From Vibrio hibernica (GTDB taxonomy: Bacteria; Pseudomonadota; Gammaproteobacteria; Enterobacterales; Vibrionaceae), in contig NZ_VHKO01000016.1 of NCBI RefSeq assembly GCF_015223435.1, positions 1 to 59,370 on the forward strand: a DNA stretch of 59,370 bases. The letters are read 5' to 3'. The number at the start of each line of letters is the position of its first letter. Position 1 is the stretch's first letter. The position numbers were made by a program, and so were the translations under genes. Below are positions 19,731-29,700 of this stretch, one piece after another. The notes beneath the pieces are model-generated. The model was given only the letters and a program-made list of their open reading frames with translations. It did not search any database and was not told where the DNA came from.

Positions 19731-22190
19731 TTACACTCCTAATTTCCAGCCAAGGGTACGCATTACATCCGAAAATACGCCCGCAGCGGTCACTTGAGTA
19801 CCTGCGCCATAACCACGTAATACCAGTGGGATTGGTTGATAATAACGGCTATAAAATGCAAGCGCATTCTCGCCGTCTTTAATTTTATACATTGGGTCAT
19901 TATCATCGACTGAAATCATTTTCACTCGGCAAATACCTTCATCAATGCTACCAACGTAACGTAAGACTTTCCCGTCTTCAGCAGCTTTAGCGGCCAACTC
20001 TGTAAAGTAGCCATCAGCTTGCGGCAAGCGAGTCATAAACTCTTCAATACTACCCGAATCATCAAAACCTGGTGGCAGCGCTTGTTCAACAACCACATCG
20101 TCTAATTCAAGCACCATGCCGGCTTCACGAGCTAAAATAAGCAGTTTACGCGCCACATCCATCCCCGAAAGATCATCACGAGGATCCGGCTCAGTAAAAC
20201 CATTCTCTTTGGCAATATTGGTTGCTTGGCTTAATGTCATGCCTTCATCTAACTTACCAAAAATATAAGAAAGAGAACCGGACAAAATACCATTAAATTT
20301 CTCTAATTCATCCCCTGCTGAAATCAGGTTTTGCAGGTTTTCAATAACAGGAAGTCCCGCACCAACCGTCGTTTCATACATGAATTTACGACGAGTACCG
20401 CGCGCAGTTTCACGCAGCTGATGGTAATAGCTCATACTCGCAGTATTTGCTTTTTTATTCGGCGTAACAACATGGAAACCTGCCGCTAAGAAATCAATAT
20501 ATTGATTAGCAATCACTTCACTTGAGGTGCAATCGACTAAAACCGGATTAATAATATGATTTCGTTGAACCAGTGCGATCATACGAGCAAGACTAAACTC
20601 TTCAGTCGCATGAGCCATACGCTCACGCCAACCTTCAAGTGGCAAACCGTCACTATCCAGCAGTAAACCTTTTGAGTTGGCTAAACCACAGACTCGAATC
20701 ACAATACCTTTTTCAGCTAATTTAGCTTGTTGACGCTGGAATTGATCCACCAACTCACCACCAACACCACCGATACCAACGACAAACACATCTAGGAAAT
20801 GCTTAGAATTAAACAAATTCTCATGACAAGCTTTAACGGCAACGGCAATACGATCTTCAGGAATAACCGCTGAAATAGCGCGCTCGGATGAACCTTGAGC
20901 AATCGCTACGACATTAACGTTAACTTCAGCCAGTGAGGCAAAAAATTGAGAGGCGACACCTCGTGCGGTGCGCATTTTATCACCCACTAAAGTCACAATC
21001 GCCACATCATCAGTGAATTCAATCGGATCAAGTAAACTATCTTTAAGCTCTAACTCAAAAGCCGCTTGCAGTGATTGCTCGGCTTTTAGTTTATCCGCCG
21101 CTTCAATACAAAAACTAATGCTGTATTCAGAAGATGATTGTGTGATAAGAACAATCGAGACACCAGAAATAGACATCGCACCAAAAACTCGGCTTGCCAT
21201 GCCAACCATGCCTTTCATTCCTGGGCCAGACACATTGACCATCGTTAACTGGCTTAAAGTTGTAATGCCTTTTATCGCAAGATTATCTTCACCGGTATCT
21301 TGGCCTATTAATGTGCCCGCACCTTGAGGATTAAAGCTGTTTTTAATGAGGCATGGAATTTGAAATTGTGCGATAGGGGCAATCGTCTTCGGGTGTAATA
21401 CTGAAGCGCCAAAATAAGACAGTTCCATCGCTTCTTGATAGCTTAATGATTTCAATAAACGTGCGTCTTCGACTAAACGAGGATCGCAATTGTACACACC
21501 ATCAACATCCGTCCAGATTTCACAACAATCCGCTCGTAAGCAAGCAGCCAAAACAGCCGCCGAATAATCAGAACCATTACGTCCTAGTGTCACCAACTCA
21601 CCTTGCGCATTGCCCGCGGTAAAACCAGGCATAATATGAATATAGCCTGCTGGGAGTGGATTATGTTGGAAATTAATAGCTGAAGCATCAACATCAACAG
21701 CGGCTTCAAGATAATCACCTTTTGCCAATAGGTATGCCACAGGATCAATTAAATTTACTTGCTTACCTTTTGCTTCAATCACCGCTTTCATCAGCTGAAT
21801 AGAAATCTTTTCGCCTTTACTGATAATGCGGGCGTTAACATGATTTGGGCACATGCCTAATAACGCAATACCGTGAGCATATTGTTTGAGCTGTAGAATA
21901 GACGTCTTTACTTGACCGTCGAAACCTTGATTATCTAAATGACCAAGTTCAGACTTAATCGACTGAAACAAATCATAAAATGATTGCTCTAATTCATTAA
22001 TTTGTAATTCAGCTTCACCGTTTTGTAATACGCACTCAATCACAGCAACCAATTTATTCGTGGTTTTACCTGGCGCAGAGAGCACCACCGCAACTTCTTC
22101 CTGTTGAGCATTATTAATAATAATATCCGCGGCTCGTAAAAATCGATCCGCATCGGACAATGACGATCCGCCAAACTTTAATACTCGCAT
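19731..22190 (-). CDS. thrA: Bifunctional aspartate kinase / homoserine dehydrogenase I
   Basis: Catalyses the first step (aspartate to aspartyl phosphate) and the third step (aspartate semialdehyde to homoserine) of the threonine branch. The 819-residue protein has an aspartokinase domain starting [17 protein letters not shown], two ACT regulatory segments (about 310-460) that sense threonine, then a Rossmann NAD(P) motif [15 protein letters not shown] near 465 and the dehydrogenase domain with VDCTSSE and NKKANT. The start is ATG 22190, with GGAGG a few bases upstream; a TTG 12 bases before it would sit inside the ribosome-binding site. Regulated by attenuation (see thrL). Confidence 0.97.
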   Translation of the reverse strand: MRVLKFGGSSLSDADRFLRAADIIINNAQQEEVAVVLSAPGKTTNKLVAVIECVLQNGEAELQINELEQSFYDLFQSIKSELGHLDNQGFDGQVKTSILQLKQYAHGIALLGMCPNHVNARIISKGEKISIQLMKAVIEAKGKQVNLIDPVAYLLAKGDYLEAAVDVDASAINFQHNPLPAGYIHIMPGFTAGNAQGELVTLGRNGSDYSAAVLAACLRADCCEIWTDVDGVYNCDPRLVEDARLLKSLSYQEAMELSYFGASVLHPKTIAPIAQFQIPCLIKNSFNPQGAGTLIGQDTGEDNLAIKGITTLSQLTMVNVSGPGMKGMVGMASRVFGAMSISGVSIVLITQSSSEYSISFCIEAADKLKAEQSLQAAFELELKDSLLDPIEFTDDVAIVTLVGDKMRTARGVASQFFASLAEVNVNVVAIAQGSSERAISAVIPEDRIAVAVKACHENLFNSKHFLDVFVVGIGGVGGELVDQFQRQQAKLAEKGIVIRVCGLANSKGLLLDSDGLPLEGWRERMAHATEEFSLARMIALVQRNHIINPVLVDCTSSEVIANQYIDFLAAGFHVVTPNKKANTASMSYYHQLRETARGTRRKFMYETTVGAGLPVIENLQNLISAGDELEKFNGILSGSLSYIFGKLDEGMTLSQATNIAKENGFTEPDPRDDLSGMDVARKLLILAREAGMVLELDDVVVEQALPPGFDDSGSIEEFMTRLPQADGYFTELAAKAAEDGKVLRYVGSIDEGICRVKMISVDDNDPMYKIKDGENALAFYSRYYQPIPLVLRGYGAGTQVTAAGVFSDVMRTLGWKLGV

Positions 22191-22209
22191 CCCTTCCTCC
22201 AAATGACAT

Positions 22210-22249
22210 AAAAAAAGGCCTGTATCTGGTGAGATACAGGCCTTTTTTT
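22210..22249 (-). terminator. thr operon attenuator terminator
   Basis: Long perfect stem AAGGCCTGTATCT / AGATACAGGCCTT around a four-base loop, ending in seven U on the minus strand, between the leader-peptide stop and the thrA ribosome-binding site. It is the expected position for a threonine/isoleucine-controlled attenuator. Confidence 0.93.
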
Positions 22250-22261
22250 GAAAACTTTCGC

Positions 22262-22333
22262 TTACCAGCCTGCCCCAACATTAATTGTGTCGGTTATAAT
22301 AATGGTGGTGGCCATAGCGATAGTCGAAAACAT
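22262..22333 (-). CDS. thrL: thr operon leader peptide
   Basis: A 23-codon frame from ATG 22333 to TAA 22262 that is too short for usual gene finders. It encodes five threonines and five isoleucines, including the run [10 protein letters not shown], and ends NVGAGW, resembling the E. coli leader which ends TTGNGAG. When charged tRNA-Thr or tRNA-Ile is scarce, ribosomes stall here and the downstream terminator does not form, so thrABC is transcribed. The ribosome-binding site is weak. Its place 12 bases before the attenuator makes the call firm. Confidence 0.93.
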   Translation of the reverse strand: MFSTIAMATTIIITDTINVGAGW

Positions 22334-22649
22334 ATAAAAATCTACTTAACTTAAGAACTGACTCTAGAAATACCGATTTAACGACAATGAGTCAATCAAA
22401 ACTTCACTTTATTACCGTTAAACTCGATGAACCCCATAAAGCAACTTGATAGCATTAACTAAGTAATACTTCAAAAGCCATGAAATATTCTTAAAGTTTA
22501 GATATAAGCAAAATATTAGTACTGTAAATAATAAAAGAACGATAGATATAAAGAGAATCAACATCGCTAGATAATACTGCAACATTTGGGCATCAAAACA
22601 TAAAAACGAAGACCAATATAAAGACTCGTCAGTAAACTTAATTATTCCA

Positions 22650-22663
22650 TTGATGCAAATCAA
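22650..22663 (+). promoter_or_regulatory. Perfect FNR box upstream of arcA
   Basis: TTGATGCAAATCAA matches the FNR consensus TTGAT-N4-ATCAA at every fixed position. It lies 236 bases before the arcA start codon. In E. coli arcA transcription is increased by FNR under anaerobiosis, so the same logic is likely here. Confidence 0.8.
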
Positions 22664-22665
22664 CA

Positions 22666-22691
22666 AAGTGAATGTTAGTTAACATTCACTT
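22666..22691. promoter_or_regulatory. Perfect 12+2+12 palindrome next to the FNR box
   Basis: Arms AAGTGAATGTTA (22666-22677) and TAACATTCACTT (22680-22691) are exact reverse complements around GT. It starts three bases after the FNR box. It is not followed by a U-run, so it is more likely an operator than a terminator. It contains TGTTA and TTAAC elements reminiscent of ArcA sites, but the regulator is unknown. Confidence 0.6.
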
Positions 22692-22898
22692 ATTGTTAGC
22701 AAGCTGTTAAGACTGTAAACTCAATTCCATTAAATAATGATTAAAAGTATACATACTAAAAGTGGACACATCGCTATCAAGCATTGATATTAAAGGCTAT
22801 TAGTCCAGTATCAAACCTTGCATTAGCCAATGTATTCACTAATGAGATGTTATTTTTCATCTACTATTACTGATATTATTCATGATTTAGGTACTCTT

Positions 22899-23615
22899 AT
22901 GCATACCCCACAAATTCTTATCGTTGAAGACGAACAAGTCACACGCAATACGCTAAAGACTATTTTTGAAGCTGAAGGATACAGCGTATTTGAAGCTATC
23001 AATGGTGATGATATGCACCAGATCCTGTCTGAGAATAAAATTAACTTAGTAATTATGGATATCAATTTACCCGGTAAAAATGGCTTGTTACTGGCTCGTG
23101 AATTACGCGAGCAAGCAAATGTTGCACTCATGTTCTTAACAGGACGCGATAATGAAGTGGATAAAATTCTTGGCCTAGAAATTGGGGCTGATGACTACAT
23201 TACAAAACCATTTAATCCTCGTGAACTAACTATTCGTGCTCGTAACTTACTGCAACGTTCAATGAATCAAGGTGATGTACAGGAAGAAAAGCACAACGTT
23301 GATAAATACGAATTTAATGGTTGGATCTTGGACATAAATAGCCGCTCTTTAGTTAACCCGGCTGGCGAAAGCTATAAATTACCTCGCTCAGAGTTTCGTG
23401 CTCTACTTCACTTTTGTGAAAACCCGGGCAAAATTCAAACTCGCGCTGATCTATTGAAAAAAATGACAGGACGCGAACTAAAACCTCATGACCGTACCGT
23501 CGATGTAACTATTCGCCGTATTCGTAAGCACTTTGAATCGGTTACTGATACGCCAGAAATCATTGCCACTATTCACGGTGAAGGCTATCGCTTTTGTGGT
23601 GAGTTTTCAGAGTAA
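22899..23615 (+). CDS. arcA: Response regulator ArcA
   Basis: Global regulator of respiratory metabolism, phosphorylated by ArcB when oxygen is low. The 238-residue protein has a receiver domain with the acidic pair E10-D11, phosphoacceptor D54 ([12 protein letters not shown]) and K in [10 protein letters not shown], then an OmpR-type winged-helix domain ending [15 protein letters not shown]. Very close to E. coli ArcA along its length. The start is ATG 22899 ([12 protein letters not shown]); upstream ATGs at 22830 and 22842 add residues outside the family. Convergent with its own sensor gene arcB, as in other Vibrio and unlike E. coli. Confidence 0.98.
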   Translation: MHTPQILIVEDEQVTRNTLKTIFEAEGYSVFEAINGDDMHQILSENKINLVIMDINLPGKNGLLLARELREQANVALMFLTGRDNEVDKILGLEIGADDYITKPFNPRELTIRARNLLQRSMNQGDVQEEKHNVDKYEFNGWILDINSRSLVNPAGESYKLPRSEFRALLHFCENPGKIQTRADLLKKMTGRELKPHDRTVDVTIRRIRKHFESVTDTPEIIATIHGEGYRFCGEFSE

Positions 23616-23662
23616 GCAAGACTTCCTCGAACTTTAGACCATAATAATCCTAATAAAAATAT

Positions 23663-23700
23663 AAACCCTCAAGCTTTTGAAGCTTGAGGGTTTATTTTTT
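23663..23700. terminator. Terminator between arcA and arcB
   Basis: Perfect 14-base stem AAACCCTCAAGCTT / AAGCTTGAGGGTTT with a TTG loop, followed by ATTTTTT; shared by the convergent arcA and arcB. Confidence 0.93.
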
Positions 23701-23742
23701 AAGCTTTATTTATAGCTAAATATGACTAAATGATTAGCAAGG

Positions 23743-26127
23743 CTAAGATTGAAGGGTTTGCTTAAGCAATAAAATATCCGACTGATAATAATCTTTAATT
23801 TCATTAATCCATTCCATAACTTTTATTTCCCAATCAATACGTTCTGGAGATTGTGCCTTTTGTGCCAATTCTTGCAATCGCTTCAACCCAACAGAACCTG
23901 CTGCTCCTTTAATTTTATGAGCCTCGGACACCATATTCTCGGTATCCCAAATCACTGCATATTTATATAACTCATCGAGATATTCAGGCAGTGCGTGAGC
24001 AAACATATCTAAATTGTCCAGCATGGGCTGGACACCAACAATCTCAATATAAGATTCCAACATAGGCAAATCAAACAGATCTGTTAATGATTCTTCTGGC
24101 TCCACATTGGCCTCCTTAATACTCTCGGTTGAATCTAATCCAACCATATTCATACTTGTTATCGGTTGAGCTTGGTTTGAATTTGTTTTTCGGTTTTCGA
24201 TGCATTCTTCAATAACCGCATAAATGGCTTTAATCGAAAGAGGCTTACTGATCGCGTCATCCATTCCTTTTTCAAAATATTCACTCTTATCCGTCATAGA
24301 ATTGGCTGTTAATGCAACCAATGGCGGTAGTGACTTATAACGTTGACGCAACTCACGAGCTATATCAAAACCGGTCATATCCGGAAGTTGAATATCTAAT
24401 AATACTAAATCGTAGTCATCGGGATTGAATCGTTTCAACGCATCCTTACCCGTCATGGCGACATCAACAGTATGTCCTAAGTTTTCCAGCACCGAGCGAG
24501 CAACAGTTACATTAAGCTCAATATCTTCAACCATAAAAATGCGCAGATTAGACTGAGATTGAAATTGATTTGATGTTATTTTTGGTAACTGGGCAATAGG
24601 TACCCGAATAGAAATATAAAAAGTACTGCCAAAGCCAAGCTCACTAGATACCGTTATTTCACCGTCCATCCTCTGGATAATTTCTTGAGAAACTGCCAAG
24701 CCAATTCCTGTCCCAACCGCGTGTAAATTATCCTTACCCGATTTGACTTGATAATACATACCAAAAATATTATCAATTTCAGATTGCGGGATCCCAATAC
24801 CAGTGTCTTCTATTTCAAATTCAATATGGGCAAATTCATTGTCATAATCAGCACTAATATTGACCGTAACACCACCTTCTTTAGTAAATTTCATGGCATT
24901 GCTGACTAAATTCCACAACACCTGACGTAAACGTGATGCGTCAACACGAATTCCAATAGGTAAATCAGTTAAGCGATCCATTTCAAAACGAAGTCCTTTT
25001 TGCTCAGCCATCAAGTGAGAAATCGTTTCAATATCAGAAATAAAGCTATGGAAATCGGTAGCAACAGGTAAAAGTTCTAGCTCACTGCGATCTAGTTTAT
25101 TTAGATCAATAACATCATTAAAAATATGACCTAACGTAATTGCACTGACATTAATGGTTTGCATGTATTTATTTTGTTCATCCGTCAGCGGCGAAGCCAA
25201 TAAAATACGGCTGAGACCAACAATACCATTGAGAGGGGTTCTTAACTCATGACTTATCGTGGATATAAACTGAGTCTTATCTTGGCTCGCTTTCACTAGC
25301 GCATCTTGATAAACCTGACGTTCGGTAATGTCTCGGCCAAAACCAACTAATCCCAGCAACTCTCCATTTTTGCTATAAAAAGGTAATTTTCGGAATTCAA
25401 AATAGGCTTTTTTTCCATCGGGATACGTTAGCCAGATTTCATAGGTAAGCTCTTTATTTTCGGCGAAGACTCTAGCATCGGTAGCTTCAACCTGTTGACG
25501 CGTACCTGCATCGGTATAAACATCATAAATAGACAATCCCACCAATTGATTAAGCTTAAGTCCAATCAGATCTTCAAAAGCTTTATTGCATCCAGAGAAC
25601 TCTCCATGAGTATTGCGGTAATAAATCAAATCGGGAGAAGCATCGAGAAAGGAGCGTAATAGCGCCGTGCGATCGGCTAATTCTACTTGCGTTTTTTCAC
25701 GATGAAAAACTTCACTTTCTAAATCAACAATAGCGTCTTCTCTCGCTTCTTCTGCTCTTTTTCTTTCTTCTATTTGTTGGTTTAATTCTTTGATGTTTTT
25801 TTGTAATTTGATATGCAATTCAATATCACGAGTACGCATATCCTTTAACTTCCCAACCAACTTACTTAATCGTTGTCGAGAGTCCTCTAATTGCTCCACT
25901 ACCACGGTAAGAAAATAGACCGCCCAAGGTGTCACTAGTAAGCCGAAGAAAATAGAACGAATGATGAGTAAATTTTCTACATCACCATGTAATAATATGC
26001 TGATACAGGCTTGAATTAAAACAGAAAATGATACCAGCGCAGCTGCAAGCAGCATCGAAAAACGAACGATGCCAAGCTTGACCAATAAATCCACATAGTA
26101 TTGTGCAAGATTTTTTAACGGACTCAT
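23743..26127 (-). CDS. arcB: Hybrid sensor kinase ArcB
   Basis: Tripartite membrane kinase that reads quinone redox state and phosphorylates ArcA. The 794 residues comprise two membrane helices (about 22-46 and 54-77), a coiled coil (about 78-150), a PAS domain (about 152-270), a kinase core with H293 (FISTISHELRTPLNG) and the GTGIGLA ATP motif, a receiver with D578 (LLDIQLPDMTG), and a C-terminal HPt domain with H737 (EAHKIKGAAGSVG). Of the two redox-active cysteines of E. coli ArcB, C180 is kept (FSGCNKAF), but the second position reads Tyr (KKAYFEFRK versus KACFEIRK), so the disulfide switch may differ. Confidence 0.97.
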   Translation of the reverse strand: MSPLKNLAQYYVDLLVKLGIVRFSMLLAAALVSFSVLIQACISILLHGDVENLLIIRSIFFGLLVTPWAVYFLTVVVEQLEDSRQRLSKLVGKLKDMRTRDIELHIKLQKNIKELNQQIEERKRAEEAREDAIVDLESEVFHREKTQVELADRTALLRSFLDASPDLIYYRNTHGEFSGCNKAFEDLIGLKLNQLVGLSIYDVYTDAGTRQQVEATDARVFAENKELTYEIWLTYPDGKKAYFEFRKLPFYSKNGELLGLVGFGRDITERQVYQDALVKASQDKTQFISTISHELRTPLNGIVGLSRILLASPLTDEQNKYMQTINVSAITLGHIFNDVIDLNKLDRSELELLPVATDFHSFISDIETISHLMAEQKGLRFEMDRLTDLPIGIRVDASRLRQVLWNLVSNAMKFTKEGGVTVNISADYDNEFAHIEFEIEDTGIGIPQSEIDNIFGMYYQVKSGKDNLHAVGTGIGLAVSQEIIQRMDGEITVSSELGFGSTFYISIRVPIAQLPKITSNQFQSQSNLRIFMVEDIELNVTVARSVLENLGHTVDVAMTGKDALKRFNPDDYDLVLLDIQLPDMTGFDIARELRQRYKSLPPLVALTANSMTDKSEYFEKGMDDAISKPLSIKAIYAVIEECIENRKTNSNQAQPITSMNMVGLDSTESIKEANVEPEESLTDLFDLPMLESYIEIVGVQPMLDNLDMFAHALPEYLDELYKYAVIWDTENMVSEAHKIKGAAGSVGLKRLQELAQKAQSPERIDWEIKVMEWINEIKDYYQSDILLLKQTLQS

Positions 26128-26705
26128 TTCCCACCCATTTAATTCACTAATAAATAATTTCTATAGTACAAGGAAAAGGGTTACGAATGCCCTATTTCAA
26201 ATAATATTAAGTCTATTTTTCACCTACATGTATATAAAACAGAAAAAACATGAGACCAAAAAATACAAATAAAATAAAAATTTAACTTTAAAGCATAAAA
26301 AACCACTAAATAGCAGTTTCAAGTGTTTAATATTCAAGAGATGTAAAAAAATGTGACGATCGAGCAAACTTTCGTTGGAATTACATAGTACAAAAATGTA
26401 GGATATTGACATGATATTATCTTTTTCGTGAGGTTAATCACGTTATAAGGTTAGTGTCAGCCACTATCTTTTTTAAACTAGGCGACACCATCAACTGTAA
26501 TACTTAAGAAAAATAGCAAGAGAAACCAAGGAATCATTTTTTTCGCATATTATTTTCTGCGAATGATGGAAAGGAATCGAGCTAACTTCTCAAGGTTGGG
26601 TTAAGTTCAGCAAAAGATTATAAGTAAATAAAAGGACAAAGTAGTTTTGGTTAATGAGCATGATGCCCATTCCATCACTACCATTTAACTTGGAAGGATG
26701 TATCT
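26128..26705. other. 578-bp region upstream of gltB, with CRP-like site
   Basis: No convincing gene; a 62-residue minus-strand frame at 26224-26412 is low-complexity and AT-driven. CGTGA-GGTTAA-TCACG at 26427-26442 keeps the GTGA-N6-TCAC core of a CRP site. A TTGACA at 26406-26411 could be a -35 but lacks a good partner. An imperfect inverted repeat (TTCGCA / TGCGAA) lies at about 26542-26562. The region should contain the promoters of gltB and arcB. Confidence 0.45.
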
Positions 26706-29700
26706 ATGGTAAGTAGAGAGCAAAGTGCACATGGATTGTACACCCCAGAGCTAGAGCATGATGCCTGCGGGATCGGTTTTGTTGCTCACTTAAAAAACCG
26801 CAAATCTCATGCGGTTGTCACGCAAGCCCTCGATATGTTGGCTCGTATGGAGCACCGTGGTGGTCAAGGCTGCGATCCATGCAGCGGCGATGGCGCAGGT
26901 ATTCTACTGCAAAAACCTCATGAATTTTTATTAGAAGAAGCCGTTAAACTCGGTATTCGCTTACCGTCATTTGAAAAATATGGCGTAGGTGTTGTTCTAT
27001 TTCCTAAAGATGAATATAAGCGCCAACAGTGTCGCGATATTTTAGAACGTAATGCCGCTCGACTTGATCTTGAAATTATTGGCTATCGCGTACTGCCTGT
27101 TGATAATTCAATGATCGGCGAAGACCCTCTAAGCACAGAACCTCAATTTGAACATGTGTTTATTTCTGGTGGTCCAGCCACAACTCCAGCTGAACTTGAA
27201 CGTAAGCTTTATGTTCTTCGTAATTACACTGTGCGTGTATGTTTAGAGTCAGTCTCCAATATTGGTGATGATTTTTACATCAACTCATTATCTTATAAAA
27301 CATTGGTTTATAAAGGTCAGCTAACAACAGATCAAGTGCCTCAATATTTCTTAGATCTGCAAAACCCAAGCATGGTAACCGCACTTGCTTTGGTTCATTC
27401 TCGCTTTTCAACCAACACATTCCCAAGATGGCGCCTTGCGCAGCCTTTCCGTTACATTGCCCACAACGGTGAAATTAACACTGTCCGTGGCAATTTAAAC
27501 TGGATGAAAGCACGTGAAGCGATCTTAGAATCAGACTTATTTACTCAAGCTGAAATCGACATGCTATTGCCGATTTGTTCTGAAAACGGTTCCGATTCAT
27601 CAAACTTTGATATGGCGCTAGAGCTCTTAGTTCTATCAGGCCGTAGTTTGCCACATGCCTTAATGATGTTAATTCCTGAAGCATGGCAAGAAAACAAAAA
27701 TATGGACCCGACTCGTCGTGCGTTTTATCAATACCACGCCAACATTATGGAACCATGGGATGGCCCAGCTTCCGTATGTTTCACTGATGGTGTACAAGTA
27801 GGCGCAACGCTGGACCGTAATGGGCTTCGTCCGTCTCGTTATACCGTGACTAAAGATAACTTCTTAATCATGGCATCGGAATCTGGCGCAGTAGAAATTG
27901 CACCAGAAAACATCGAATACCGTGGCCGTTTACAACCAGGTCGTATTTTTGTTGCCGATCTAGAACAAGGCCGCATCATTTCAGATGAAGAAGTGAAAGA
28001 TGGTATTGCCAATTCTCAGCCTTATGAGCAATGGGTAAGTGATAATTTATTAAGCCTTAAACGCCTGCCTGATGCTGATAATATGCATCATCAACCGTCT
28101 TCAGCTCGCTTGCTTCAACACCAACAAGCATTTGGCATTAGCTCTGAAGAAGTCAAAGAGATCATTCAAGTACTAGCGAAAACAGGCTATGAACCATTGA
28201 TGTCTATGGGTGCTGACTGGCCGCTAGCCGTGTTATCGCATCAATCTCAGCATTTGTCTCACTACTTTAAGCAATTATTTGCTCAGGTAACGAATCCACC
28301 GATCGATCCGATCCGTGAGCGTATGGTAATGTCACTTAACACCTATTTGGGTCGTGACCATAACTTACTTACCGAAACACCTGAACATTGCCAAAAAGTT
28401 GAATTAGAATCGCCGGTTCTCTCTAATGAAGAATTAGAAAAACTACGTGCGATTGATAACGAGCATTTGCAAGCAAAAACACTGGATATCGTTTTCCGTG
28501 CTACAGAAGAAAATGGCAAGCTAGAACGTGCGCTAAAACGTATTTGCCAATACGCTGAAGATGCAGTTATTGATGGCTACTCTATTATTCTTCTAACTGA
28601 CCGCGCCACCAACTCAAACCATGCGGCTATTCCGGCAATGCTGGCGGTCGGCGCTGTGCATCACCATCTGATCCGTAAAGGTTTACGTGCTAAGTGTGAC
28701 ATCGTTGTTGAAACCGGTGATGCTCGTGAAACACACCACTTTGCGACTTTAATTGGCTATGGCGCAAACGCAATAAACCCATATCTTGTAACGGAGACCA
28801 TTGTTGAACTTCAGAAAAAGAAAAAATTGGATCCAGAAACGCCATCGAATGAATTATTCAATAATTACCGTAAAGGTATTAATGCGGGTCTTTTGAAGAT
28901 TTTCTCTAAAATGGGTATTTCAACGCTACAGTCTTACCATGGTGCACAAATTTTTGAAGCGCTTGGTATTAGCAAAACGGTCGTTGATAAATACTTCACC
29001 GGTACTGTTTCTCGTATCCAAGGCCTAACAATTGATGACATCGCCCGCGAAGTGCTGCTCCGTCACCGTGTTGGCTATCCAACTCGTGAAGTGCCACTTC
29101 AAATGTTGGATGTTGGTGGTGTTTACCAATGGAAACAACGTGGTGAAAAACACCTGTTTAACCCTGAAACCATTTCATTGTTACAACAATCAACACGAAA
29201 TAAAGATTATTCTCAGTTTAAGCAATATGCAAAAACGGTAGATGACCAAGGTGATAATGCAGCAACATTGCGCAGCCAACTTGACTTCATTAAAAACCCA
29301 GCAGGATCTATTCCGCTAGACGAAGTAGAACCAATTGAAAGCATCTTAAAGCGCTTTGCAACAGGTGCAATGAGCTTTGGTTCTATCTCATACGAAGCGC
29401 ACTCAACACTTGCTGTTGCCATGAACCGAATTGGTGCGAAATCTAACTCAGGTGAAGGTGGTGAAGACCCAATTCGCTTTGAGAAAAAAGATAATGGCGA
29501 TTGGGAGCGTTCTGCGATCAAGCAAGTGGCTTCTGGGCGTTTTGGCGTAACCTCTTACTACTTGACCAATGCTGCCGAGCTGCAAATTAAAATGGCGCAA
29601 GGGGCAAAACCAGGTGAAGGTGGTCAGCTTCCTGGTGATAAAGTCGATGATTGGATCGGTGCAACACGTCACTCCACTCCTGGTGTTGGTCTGATTTCAC

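Larger units (their letters stand above)
22334..22898. other. 565-bp regulatory region between thrL and arcA
   Basis: AT-rich divergent promoter region. It holds a perfect FNR box (22650-22663) and an adjacent 26-base palindrome (22666-22691), described separately, both closer to arcA. A hydrophobic minus-strand frame at 22418-22666 has no credible start signal and I do not consider it a gene. The thr promoter must lie near 22340-22400, but I could not fix its elements. Confidence 0.6.

Noticed and set aside
22418..22666. Hydrophobic 82-residue frame on the minus strand between thrL and arcA
   Set aside because: Composition follows the AT-rich sequence, it has no ribosome-binding site, it overlaps the arcA FNR box, and no family was recognised.
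26224..26412. 62-residue minus-strand frame upstream of gltB
   Set aside because: Low-complexity Phe/Leu/Cys string from A/T-rich DNA with no ribosome-binding site; lies in a regulatory region.
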